NCBI GenBank assembly: GCA_020845975.1
Contig: JADLET010000137.1
Span: 1-32,142 of the forward strand
Direction: 5' to 3'
Source of the DNA: Gammaproteobacteria bacterium
GTDB taxonomy: Bacteria > Pseudomonadota > Gammaproteobacteria > SZUA-140
DNA length: 32,142 nt
A program made the position numbers and the translations under genes. This document shows, piece after piece, positions 1-8,305 of the stretch. Under the pieces are notes generated by a model. It was not told the origin of the DNA and searched no databases. It was given only the letters and a program-made list of their open reading frames with translations. How positions within the stretch are numbered: position 1 is the stretch's first letter; each line of letters starts with the position of its first letter.

Positions 1-19
1 GTGTTAATATCCAGGGGGG

Positions 20-50
20 GGCGGCCGGCGCAGGCCGGCCGCCACATTTT
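20..50 (+). terminator. GC-rich terminator/attenuator-like hairpin upstream of pstC
   Basis: A perfect 10-bp inverted repeat, GGCGGCCGGC (20-29) and GCCGGCCGCC (34-43), is separated by a GCAG tetraloop and followed by ACATTTTT. This is the form of a Rho-independent terminator. It lies about 50 bp before pstC, where the end of pstS would be expected just outside the window. In such operons a partial terminator between pstS and pstC lets the binding protein be made in excess over the permease. The hairpin is seen directly; the attenuator role and the upstream pstS are inferred. Confidence 0.7.
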
Positions 51-99
51 TATGACGAGCCGTTTCTACACGAAATAACGATATCGAGCGGTGCTGGCC

Positions 100-1482
100 A
101 TGCAAACGTCCATGCTAATCGTGGTTCTGCTGATACTCAGCACGATTGCCTTCTACCTGGGGCGGCGCCGCGCCTTCGCGGTCGCGCAGGGGAAGATCCG
201 GAACCTTCATTCCCTGCCTTCCTATTACGGTTATTACGTTGCCCTGTGGTGCGGTTTGCCTGCTCTATTGGTGGCAGGTATCTGGTTCTCCGCCGAGGAT
301 GTGATCATTACGGGGATTCTGGTCGACAACCTTCCGCCGGAGGTACGCAGCCTGGAGTCCGGCCGGATCAATCTGGTATTGAACGATATACGAAACCTGG
401 TCAGCGGCAACGTCACCTCGCGAGAGGCCGATGCTTCCATGCAGGCCGCGGCGGATCACTATCGACAATTGCGTGCGACAAGCCATGCCGCGCTCAGCGT
501 CATCGCGCTTACGCTGGTCCTTGTCGCGGGTTCTTTCAGTCTGACGCGCATTCGTCCGGAGCATCGCGCCCGCAACGCCGTTGAGCGCATCATCATGGCG
601 CTGCTCGTCGCCTGCTCGAGCATTGCGATCCTCACCACCGTGGGCATCGTGCTCTCGGTGCTGTTCGAGTCACTGCGCTTTTTCCAGACGATTTCCATTT
701 TTGAATTCCTGTTCAGCCCGCACTGGAGCCCGCAGACCGCGCTTCGCACTGACCAGGTCGGTTCTTCAGGGGCGTTCGGCGCCGTGCCCTTGTTCACCGG
801 CACCCTGCTGATCTCGTTCATCGCCATGGCGGTGGCGGTCCCGATCGGCCTGCTCTCGGCAATCTATCTGTCGGAATACGCCAGCCGCAGGCTGCGCTCT
901 GTCGTGAAACCTCTGCTCGAAATCCTGGCGGGCGTACCGACCGTGGTATACGGGTTCTTCGCCGCCCTGGTCGTGGCGCCGATGATCCGCGATGCGGGCA
1001 TGTCCCTTGGACTCGATGTCGCTTCGGAGAGCGCGCTGGCCGCCGGACTCGTCATGGGTATCATGATCATCCCGTTCGTGTCCTCGCTGTCCGACGACGT
1101 CATCAATGCCGTGCCACAGGCCCTGCGCGACGGCGCCTACGGGCTGGGCGCGACCCAGTCCGAGACGGTACGCAAGGTGATTCTGCCGGCCGCGCTGCCC
1201 GGCATCGTCGGCGGCATCCTGCTGGCGGTGTCGCGCGCCATCGGCGAGACGATGATCGTGGTGATGGCCGCGGGCCTGTCGGCGAACCTGACCGCTAACC
1301 CGCTGGATTCTGTTACCACGGTGACAGTGCAGATTGTCACCCTGCTCACGGGGGACCAGGAATTCGACAGCCCGAAGACGCTGGCGGCCTTCGCGCTCGG
1401 TCTGGTGCTGTTCGTGGTGACCCTGCTGCTCAACGTCTTCGCCTTGCATATCGTGCGCAAATACCGGGAGCAATATGACTAA
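100..1482 (+). CDS. pstC: Phosphate ABC transporter permease PstC (long form)
   Basis: Inner-membrane permease subunit of the PstSCAB high-affinity phosphate importer. It pairs with PstA to form the channel driven by PstB. The C-terminal half is a typical ABC permease domain with several membrane segments and an EAA-type coupling loop (GLGATQSETVRKVILP, about residues 350-365) that contacts the ATPase. At about 460 aa it is much longer than E. coli PstC (about 319). The extra part is N-terminal: a first membrane helix, a second helix near residue 50, then a hydrophilic segment of about 60 residues and another helix before the classical permease core. The ORF is open from a GTG at 91, but I prefer the ATG at 100, which gives MQTSMLIVV as in related long PstC proteins. 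Neither start has a strong ribosome-binding site. It overlaps pstA by 8 bp, which suggests translational coupling. Confidence 0.93.
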   Translation: MQTSMLIVVLLILSTIAFYLGRRRAFAVAQGKIRNLHSLPSYYGYYVALWCGLPALLVAGIWFSAEDVIITGILVDNLPPEVRSLESGRINLVLNDIRNLVSGNVTSREADASMQAAADHYRQLRATSHAALSVIALTLVLVAGSFSLTRIRPEHRARNAVERIIMALLVACSSIAILTTVGIVLSVLFESLRFFQTISIFEFLFSPHWSPQTALRTDQVGSSGAFGAVPLFTGTLLISFIAMAVAVPIGLLSAIYLSEYASRRLRSVVKPLLEILAGVPTVVYGFFAALVVAPMIRDAGMSLGLDVASESALAAGLVMGIMIIPFVSSLSDDVINAVPQALRDGAYGLGATQSETVRKVILPAALPGIVGGILLAVSRAIGETMIVVMAAGLSANLTANPLDSVTTVTVQIVTLLTGDQEFDSPKTLAAFALGLVLFVVTLLLNVFALHIVRKYREQYD

Positions 1483-2803
1483 TCAGAATCCGAGGCAGGA
1501 CATCGCCGGCGCCGACGTGATGGATTCCCGGCGCACCTTCGAGATCGTGCGCGCCGGTATGAAGCGACGCCAGTCCGCGGAAAAGCGTTTCCGTCTGTAC
1601 GGGCTGCTGGCCATTCTGCTTGGTTTGACATTTCTGTCGGTGCTGTTCGTGAGCATCATTGGCAACGGCTATACCGCCTTCGCGCAGACCTATGTGAAGA
1701 TTCCGGTGTACTTCGACCCCGCCGGGATCGATCCCGAGGGGACACGCGATCCGGACACCCTCAACACCGCCGATTACTCCGCCCTGGTCAAGGCATCGCT
1801 GCGTGAGATGTTCCCCGCCGTGACGGAGCGCGGCGAGCGCCGCGAGCTTTACAGCATTATCAGCACCGGCGCAGGCTTCGAGCTGCGCGACAGCGTGCTG
1901 GATGATCCCGCGCTGATCGGTACCCGGCAGGACATCTGGCTTGTGGCCGATGACGAGATCGACATGCTGATGAAGGGCCACGTCGACCGCACGGTCCCCG
2001 AGCTGGACCGGCGCGTCAAGGACAACCAGATCGCGTGGGTCGATCAGCTCAATTCGGAGGGGCGTGTGGAGAAGCGCTTCAATACGAACTTCTTCCTCGC
2101 GGGCGACTCGCGCGACCCGGAACTCGCCGGCATCCGTGGGGCCCTGGTCGGCTCTTTCTACCCGTTGCTGCTGACCCTGATACTGTCTTTCCCAATCGGA
2201 GTGGCCGCGGCGGTGTATCTGGAGGAATTTGCTCCGCGTAACCGCCTGACTGACCTGATCGAGGTCAATATCAATAACCTCGCGGCCGTACCCTCCATAG
2301 TGTTCGGTCTGCTGGGACTCGCGGTATTCATTAATTTCTTTGGCCTGCCGCGCTCGGCGCCGATCGTTGGTGCCTTCGTGCTCACGCTGATGACACTCCC
2401 GACCATCATCATAGCCAGCCGCGTCGCACTGAAGTCGGTGCCGCCCTCGATCCGGGAGGCGGCCCTGGGTGTGGGTGCTTCGCCGATGCAGGCCATGTTC
2501 TACCACGTGCTGCCGCTCGCCATGCCGGGCATGCTGACCGGCACCATCATCGGCATGGCACAGGCGCTTGGCGAGACAGCTCCCTTGCTGATGATCGGTA
2601 TGGTGGCCTTCATTGTGAGCATTCCGGGCGGCATATTCGATCCCGCCACGGTGCTTCCGGTGCAGATATTCCTGTGGGCCGACAGCCCCGAGCGTGGATT
2701 CGTCGAGCGCACATCGGCGGCTATCATGGTGTTGCTCGCGTTCCTCATCCTGATGAACGCGATCGCGGTTATCCTGCGCAAGCGGTTCGAGCGCAGATGG
2801 TGA
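1475..2803 (+). CDS. pstA: Phosphate ABC transporter permease PstA (long form)
   Basis: Second inner-membrane permease of the phosphate importer. The C-terminal part, from about residue 225, holds the ABC permease domain with the EAA loop EAALGVGASPMQAMFYHVLP, then the typical LGETAPLLMIG stretch of PstA. The protein is 442 aa against about 296 in E. coli. The extra sequence is a cytoplasmic N-terminus, one membrane helix (about residues 42-65) and a hydrophilic block of about 150 residues before the first core helix, probably periplasmic. This resembles the extra N-terminal domain that Pfam calls DUF3333 in many proteobacterial PstA proteins; that assignment is from memory, not a search. The start ATG overlaps the end of pstC and has GGGAG four bases upstream. 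Confidence 0.95.
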   Translation: MTNQNPRQDIAGADVMDSRRTFEIVRAGMKRRQSAEKRFRLYGLLAILLGLTFLSVLFVSIIGNGYTAFAQTYVKIPVYFDPAGIDPEGTRDPDTLNTADYSALVKASLREMFPAVTERGERRELYSIISTGAGFELRDSVLDDPALIGTRQDIWLVADDEIDMLMKGHVDRTVPELDRRVKDNQIAWVDQLNSEGRVEKRFNTNFFLAGDSRDPELAGIRGALVGSFYPLLLTLILSFPIGVAAAVYLEEFAPRNRLTDLIEVNINNLAAVPSIVFGLLGLAVFINFFGLPRSAPIVGAFVLTLMTLPTIIIASRVALKSVPPSIREAALGVGASPMQAMFYHVLPLAMPGMLTGTIIGMAQALGETAPLLMIGMVAFIVSIPGGIFDPATVLPVQIFLWADSPERGFVERTSAAIMVLLAFLILMNAIAVILRKRFERRW

Positions 2804-2832
2804 GATACGAATACCTGTAAGAGGGCTGATCT

Positions 2833-3720
2833 ATGTCATCTGTGGATACTATCGAGGAAGCGGTACAATTGAAGCGGGCCAATTTCAAGCAGGCGGCGGG
2901 GCATATGGATTCTCTCACCAGAAAACAGGAGCAGCGGGAAACCGAGGGGGATGTGCGGGTGGAGAATCCGCGCCTGCGCTGCAACGATGTAAACGTCTAC
3001 TACGGTGAAAAGCACGCCGTTATGGGTGTCAATCTCGATATCGGTCGCAATGAGGTGATCGCGATGATCGGTCCCTCGGGTTGCGGCAAGTCGACCTTCC
3101 TGCGCTGCCTCAATCGCATGAACGACACCATAGTGGGCTGCCGCGTGACCGGCCAGATCTTCATGGATGAGCAGGATATCAACGCCTCCGGGATCGACGT
3201 GGTGCCGCTGCGGGCGACAGTCGGCATGGTGTTTCAGAAGCCGAACCCGTTTCCGAAGTCGATCTGGGAAAACGTGGCCTTCGGACCTCGCATCCATGGC
3301 CTCGCGCAGAACAAGGCCGAGCTTGAGGAGATGGTCGTCACCAGCCTGCAGCGCGCCGGATTGTGGGAGGAGGTGAAGGACCGGCTCGAACAGCCCGGAA
3401 CCGGGCTGTCGGGCGGCCAGCAGCAGCGTCTTTGCATTGCGCGCACCATCGCCGTCAATCCCGAGGTGATCCTGATGGACGAGCCCTGTTCGGCGCTCGA
3501 CCCGATCGCAACCGCGGTGATCGAGGACCTGATCGACGAGTTGCGCGAGCTTTATTCAATCGTCATCGTCACTCACTCGATGCAGCAGGCCGCGCGTGTT
3601 TCGCAGCGCACGGCGTATTTCCATCTGGGTAATCTGATCGAAGTGGGGGAGACCACCCAGATCTTCACCAACCCGGTGCACAAGCTCACCGAGGATTACA
3701 TCACGGGTCGCTTCGGCTGA
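2833..3720 (+). CDS. pstB: Phosphate ABC transporter ATP-binding protein PstB
   Basis: Cytoplasmic ATPase that powers phosphate import through PstC/PstA. All ABC signatures are present: Walker [10 protein letters not shown] (residues 80-88), signature LSGGQQQR (192-199), Walker B VILMDEP (212-218) and the switch His in VTHSM (His248). The sequence [14 protein letters not shown] at about residue 49 starts the conserved domain. The N-terminal 45 residues or so are extra compared with E. coli PstB (257 aa). The ATG at 2833 has AAGAGG upstream and is chosen; an internal ATG at 2905 is the main alternative. It lies 29 bp after pstA and 54 bp before the preferred phoU start. Confidence 0.96.
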   Translation: MSSVDTIEEAVQLKRANFKQAAGHMDSLTRKQEQRETEGDVRVENPRLRCNDVNVYYGEKHAVMGVNLDIGRNEVIAMIGPSGCGKSTFLRCLNRMNDTIVGCRVTGQIFMDEQDINASGIDVVPLRATVGMVFQKPNPFPKSIWENVAFGPRIHGLAQNKAELEEMVVTSLQRAGLWEEVKDRLEQPGTGLSGGQQQRLCIARTIAVNPEVILMDEPCSALDPIATAVIEDLIDELRELYSIVIVTHSMQQAARVSQRTAYFHLGNLIEVGETTQIFTNPVHKLTEDYITGRFG

Positions 3721-3774
3721 CGGCTGCTGATGGCGGGAAATAGCCGATCGATCTTTATGGAGCGGAGACGCGTC

Positions 3775-4500
3775 ATGGTGCAATCCCTGGAAGGGCACTC
3801 GGTACGCCGGTTCGATGGCGAGCTCAACAGCCTGCATACGCAGGTGCTGGAAATCTCCGGTCTGGCGATGGATCAGGCGCGGCAGGCCTTGCGTGCGCTG
3901 TATGACCGTGACCTTGACGCTGCGCGCAAGGTGATTCTGCGCGAACGCGATGTCGATGCGCTGGAGGTCAAGGTCGATGAGCAGATCGTCGCCATGCTGG
4001 CGCGTCGCGCGCCGCTTGCGCTTGATTTGCGCATCATCATCTCGTTTTCCAAGATGGTGACTCATCTGGAGCGTATCGGCGATGAGGCGATGCGCGTCGC
4101 CGAACTGTGTCTGCGTCTGTACGAGGCGGGCTCGGACATAGATGGTAATGCCCTGCTGGCGGACGCCTATGCGATGGGGCGCGGAGCGGAGCGGATGCTT
4201 TCTCATGCGCTGGAGGTGATCGATACCCTGGACGCTGAACGCGCCAAGGAACTGCTGGCGGATCGGGGGCGTTTGCAGGTCGAGTTCGAGACCGGCCTGC
4301 GCAGGCTGGCGAGTCTGTCGCCTGGCGACAGCCACACAGCCGCGCAGGGGATCGATGCGGTGCTCATCATGAAGGCGCTGGAACGCATCGGCGACCATGC
4401 GCGCAATCTGGCCGAGTACGTCGTTTATATCGTGAGCGGCACTGACGTCCGTCACCAGCAGAACCTCCGGCCAGTGCAGGAGCCGCACAGGCCGGGATGA
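3775..4500 (+). CDS. phoU: Phosphate signalling complex protein PhoU
   Basis: PhoU restrains phosphate uptake and, with Pst and the PhoR kinase, signals phosphate sufficiency. The product has the two repeated three-helix PhoU bundles. The first contains RIGDEAMRVAEL and the second ERIGDHARNLAEYVVYIV, both the family's metal-binding type E/D-rich motifs. The ORF is open from 3730. I prefer the ATG at 3775 because GGAG lies eight bases upstream and because the product, MVQSLEGHSVRRFDGELNSL, then begins like E. coli PhoU and has the usual length of about 241 aa. It is the last gene of the pst operon and converges on tamB with only 19 bp between stop codons; I see no obvious terminator there. Confidence 0.93.
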   Translation: MVQSLEGHSVRRFDGELNSLHTQVLEISGLAMDQARQALRALYDRDLDAARKVILRERDVDALEVKVDEQIVAMLARRAPLALDLRIIISFSKMVTHLERIGDEAMRVAELCLRLYEAGSDIDGNALLADAYAMGRGAERMLSHALEVIDTLDAERAKELLADRGRLQVEFETGLRRLASLSPGDSHTAAQGIDAVLIMKALERIGDHARNLAEYVVYIVSGTDVRHQQNLRPVQEPHRPG

Positions 4501-4519
4501 CGCCCGGGGCATTTCCGCC

Positions 4520-7500
4520 TCAGCGCTCGAAGCTGTAGATCAGGTCGATGCCCGCGCCCGAGCTTGTCCCGCTCTCGGTTTCAAGGGTCCACTTATCGTT
4601 CAGTTTGTAGCGGATCTGGAATGCCGCGGTGTTTTCCACCAGTCCCCGGATGTAGCGCACGTACAGCCGCGGCGACAGCGATTTCCCCAGTACCAGCGCC
4701 GTGTCGGTGGCCGTTTGTCCGGACTCTATGCTGACCTCGCTCAGATCGAACAGTCCGCCGATGCGGGTGGCGAGCGCCTCACCGCCGACCAGGGCGAGCG
4801 AAGTCGCCGCCTGATACAGCGCGCGTCCCTCCGTCGTCGAGGCCTGGTCGAGCGGTCGGCCGAGAATGAGATAGGACAGTGCGTCACCGTCGTCCATCAC
4901 GGGTTCGGAGAACAGGCGCACCAGTGGCTGTTCCGCTGTTCCCGTAACGCGCACCCCCACCTTGATGTCATCGCCACGCTGGCGCGCGGCGATAATGTCG
5001 AGCGCCGGATTGTCGATCTGGCCGCCGGCGTACAGCGCGCGTCCTTGTTCGATGTTCAGGTTCTGGCCATAGGCGCGGTAGCGGCCTTCGACGAAGCGGA
5101 TCTCGCCCTGACCGTTGATGTCGTCAGGCGTATTCATCAGGATGCGCAGGCGACCGGCCAGGCGGCCATCCAGTCCTTTGCCCGAGACCCTCACCTGGTC
5201 CCCGATGATGATGATGAGATCGCCATGGATGCGCATGCCGTCCGACGCCCCTGCGGTCTCCCGGCCGACGATGACCACGTCCCCGGAGACCTTCGTCGCA
5301 GGTTCCGACATGAAGGGTTCGATGCGCGCCGAGGGAATGGTGAGCGTCCCGCCGAATTCGAGGTCGCCGGGGGCCAGGCGCAGTGTGACGGCAGGCGAGG
5401 CGGTGACCTCCGCCGAGGGCAGTCGCACGATCTCGACCCGTTCGCCGTTGAGCGTGAGCGTGCCCGCCCACGTGTCGCGATCGCGCACCATCCCGTCGCC
5501 CTCGATCCTGAGCCGTCCTTCGCCTGAAGTCAGCCCGCCGTCGAGCCGCCAGCGGTTTTGTACCGCCTGCAGGCGCAGGCTCAGGTCGTGCAGGCTGAGC
5601 CCGAGCCGGGTAACAGCGAGCGTCGCCAGATCAGCGTCGATCTGGCCGTCGACGCGTGGATCGTCGAAAGAGCCCGATAGCGTGATGCCCGCGTGCAAGT
5701 GGCCTTTGCCGGGCAGCAGACTGGGCGCCAGCAGCGTGATCAGACTCAGATCGTTCAGGTCGAGATCGACGCGGCCCGTAAACGGTTGCGCCGACGAGAA
5801 TTGCGTCCCGGTGGTGTACCAGTCCGGCACGCGCAGATCCGCGTCAATGCGCGTACCGTCGGCAACGTCGATGCGGAGTGCGGAACGCAGATTGTCGTCT
5901 TCGCGGCCGATCTCCAGCGCCGCCGAGTGGTAGCTCAGGGTGTGCATCTGCGCCTCGGCGCCTTCATCCGGCAGGGAATAACTCAACGTGCCCCCGGATA
6001 TTCCCGCGCGCGCCTCCAGTGTCTGCACGCGCCCGTCCGCATACTCTACACGCAGTTCTCCGGTGCCGGCGCCGCCAAGTTGTGCCCCGGATACCGGCAG
6101 GAGCGTGGAGAGGTCCGCGAGATCCAGATCCCGCCAGGCCATGGCGGTCTGCAGCCGCTGACCGTCGGGTGTGCCCGCGCCCGACAGGCAGAGGCGTGAC
6201 GCATCCCGGCGCCAGCACCAGTCCTGCAGGGCGAACGATTCCGGCGCAAGCGTCAATCCGGTCGTGGCTTCCTGGTCATATGCACCCAGCCTGCCCAGCA
6301 CGATGCGGCCGTCGTGCAGGCGCGCCTGCCAGCTTTTCTGCTGCAATGATCCATTCAGGCTTTGTTCGATCCGGTATCCGTCGCGTTCCGCCGCCAGGCG
6401 CAGGTGGTGATCACGCGTGTTGCCGTCGGCATCCAGCGTGATGCGGCCGCCGGACCATGCGCGCATTCCGGCGCCGGTGGCCTCCGCATGCATGTTCCAC
6501 TGACCCGCGGGCGCCAGGTCAATGTCGGCATTGAGCCGCAATTCCTCGGTATGCATGTCGCGGAAGGCCAGGCGACGGCCATTGAGTTCGATGCGCGTAC
6601 GCAGCGCACCGGGCGGCCCGCTGATGTTTCCCTCCGTGTCCAGCGCGCCATCGAGGTCCGGGTGCAGCGCGGCCAGCTCCGGCGCGTGCAGTTTCCACTC
6701 CAGCCGCCATTGCGCGCCGAGACGGGCGCTGCCATCGAGCGTCGCTGCGCCGGAGCGCAGGCGCAGGTCATCGACGAACAGCTCATTCTTGCGCATGGCC
6801 AGGCGGCCATTCAGCGCGAGCGGATAGTCGCGCAGTGTGCCTTCGATCCTGTCGATATCCAGTCCGAGCGTCAGCCCGTCGCCTGTAAAGTCACCGCGCA
6901 CCCGCGCCTGCACCTCGAGCTGGCCGTCAAAGTCCTTCCGGTAGACCGCCGGGTTGACGCCTTGCCCCGCGAGCGCGGCCTCCCAGCGCAGGATGGGGGA
7001 CCAGCTCAGCTCGCCTTGTCCGGACCAGGCGCCGTCCAGCCACGCGCCGGAGAGTTCCGGGACGGTTACACCGGCGCGGTCGCCCCGGCCCGTGAGCGAC
7101 AGATCGAGCGGCGACACATGCGGAGGGATCAGCGCGCCGTTCAGCGTGAAGGTGTAGTCGTCCAGTGTTCCGGAGGCATGCAGCGCGCCGCGCGGGCTGG
7201 AGGTGGCGCCGATTCCGCCCGTCGGGGGCCAGGTCAGGTCTTGCCAGTGGGCGTCGAGGGTGAAATCACCCGGTGCGCCATCCACAATGCGCAGCTCCGC
7301 ATTGCCATTGAGCTCCGCCGTGCCGTCGGGTGCGGCGAGGCGGAAACGGGGGACTTCCCAGTTCTCTCCATGCCGCGCCAGCTCCAGGGCAAGCGACCAG
7401 CTTCCATGCCGCGGGTCGTCCCAGGTCAGTTCGCCGTCCGCACTGAGCGTGCCGTCGTCACCCCTGGCCTGGGCGACGAGTCCCTGGATCCGGCCGGCCG

Positions 7501-8305
7501 GCACCTGCGGGAACAATGCGGAGGGCACGAAGGATTCCGCCGTAGCGCGCACCTGCCAGCGTGGCGTGCCGGTATCTCCGCCGAGGCCGGTATCGATGTG
7601 CGCGGAGCTGCGCAGATCGAGCGGCTGCGTAAGATGGAGTCCGGCGTCGATTTGCCGCCAGGGTCCGTCGATCGTGCCATCGCCGACGATCGTGATGTCG
7701 CGTATGCCGCCTTCCCCCCGCAGGGAGAGATGCAGGGGCGCGTGCGTGTTGAGCGGCACATCTCCGTCGAGCTCCAGCCGCAGTCGCGGCGCGGCGATTC
7801 GCAGTCCGGCCAGGCGCACCTCCCCGTCCTCGGCGCTGATGCCCGCTTCCAGGCTGTCGATGCCGGCCGGTTCCCGTTCCGGAAGCGATAACGTTACACG
7901 CCCGGTCGTGAGCCGTTGGATATCGACCGGAACGGGCACGCGAATATCGAACGCGCCGGCTTGATCCGCCGGGCGTGGCCCAGGTTTGACCGTGGCTTCT
8001 ATCGTGCCGAGTTCGAGTTTGTCGATGACGAGGCGGCCATCGAACAGACGTCCCGGTTTCCAGTGCAGCGCGGCCCGGTCGATGCGCAGGCTGAAGGCCG
8101 TGTTGTCATAGCCCAGGCCCGTGATGATCAGCGGACCCGCGAGCCGGCCTTCTAGGCCCTCCACTGTCAATTGCCCCGGCGTCAGTCGCTGGATCTGTGC
8201 AAATACCCAGCGCAGGCCGGATTCGGTGTACAGCAGCGTGAGCGCCCCTGCCGCGACGACCGCGAGGAGCGCGAAGGTGATGATCGCCGGCAGCAGACGT
8301 TTCAC
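4520..8305 (-). CDS. tamB: Translocation and assembly module subunit TamB (AsmA/DUF490 family)
   Basis: Very large envelope protein (1261 aa; E. coli TamB 1259 aa). It spans the periplasm and works with TamA in outer-membrane protein insertion and probably phospholipid transport between membranes. An uncleaved N-terminal membrane anchor is visible (about residues 5-27), followed by long repetitive beta-rich sequence of the kind that forms a hydrophobic groove. The C-terminal TamB domain (DUF490) ends in a beta-strand-like GIDLIYSF tail. Within that domain are typical stretches such as YLILGRPLD and SPRLYVRYIRGL. The start codon is GTG and overlaps the tamA stop codon (GTGA), indicating translational coupling. 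Confidence 0.93.
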   Translation of the reverse strand: MKRLLPAIITFALLAVVAAGALTLLYTESGLRWVFAQIQRLTPGQLTVEGLEGRLAGPLIITGLGYDNTAFSLRIDRAALHWKPGRLFDGRLVIDKLELGTIEATVKPGPRPADQAGAFDIRVPVPVDIQRLTTGRVTLSLPEREPAGIDSLEAGISAEDGEVRLAGLRIAAPRLRLELDGDVPLNTHAPLHLSLRGEGGIRDITIVGDGTIDGPWRQIDAGLHLTQPLDLRSSAHIDTGLGGDTGTPRWQVRATAESFVPSALFPQVPAGRIQGLVAQARGDDGTLSADGELTWDDPRHGSWSLALELARHGENWEVPRFRLAAPDGTAELNGNAELRIVDGAPGDFTLDAHWQDLTWPPTGGIGATSSPRGALHASGTLDDYTFTLNGALIPPHVSPLDLSLTGRGDRAGVTVPELSGAWLDGAWSGQGELSWSPILRWEAALAGQGVNPAVYRKDFDGQLEVQARVRGDFTGDGLTLGLDIDRIEGTLRDYPLALNGRLAMRKNELFVDDLRLRSGAATLDGSARLGAQWRLEWKLHAPELAALHPDLDGALDTEGNISGPPGALRTRIELNGRRLAFRDMHTEELRLNADIDLAPAGQWNMHAEATGAGMRAWSGGRITLDADGNTRDHHLRLAAERDGYRIEQSLNGSLQQKSWQARLHDGRIVLGRLGAYDQEATTGLTLAPESFALQDWCWRRDASRLCLSGAGTPDGQRLQTAMAWRDLDLADLSTLLPVSGAQLGGAGTGELRVEYADGRVQTLEARAGISGGTLSYSLPDEGAEAQMHTLSYHSAALEIGREDDNLRSALRIDVADGTRIDADLRVPDWYTTGTQFSSAQPFTGRVDLDLNDLSLITLLAPSLLPGKGHLHAGITLSGSFDDPRVDGQIDADLATLAVTRLGLSLHDLSLRLQAVQNRWRLDGGLTSGEGRLRIEGDGMVRDRDTWAGTLTLNGERVEIVRLPSAEVTASPAVTLRLAPGDLEFGGTLTIPSARIEPFMSEPATKVSGDVVIVGRETAGASDGMRIHGDLIIIIGDQVRVSGKGLDGRLAGRLRILMNTPDDINGQGEIRFVEGRYRAYGQNLNIEQGRALYAGGQIDNPALDIIAARQRGDDIKVGVRVTGTAEQPLVRLFSEPVMDDGDALSYLILGRPLDQASTTEGRALYQAATSLALVGGEALATRIGGLFDLSEVSIESGQTATDTALVLGKSLSPRLYVRYIRGLVENTAAFQIRYKLNDKWTLETESGTSSGAGIDLIYSFER

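Noticed and set aside
6362-7891. 509-aa plus-strand ORF
   Set aside because: Antisense shadow of tamB, with composition typical of a shadow frame.
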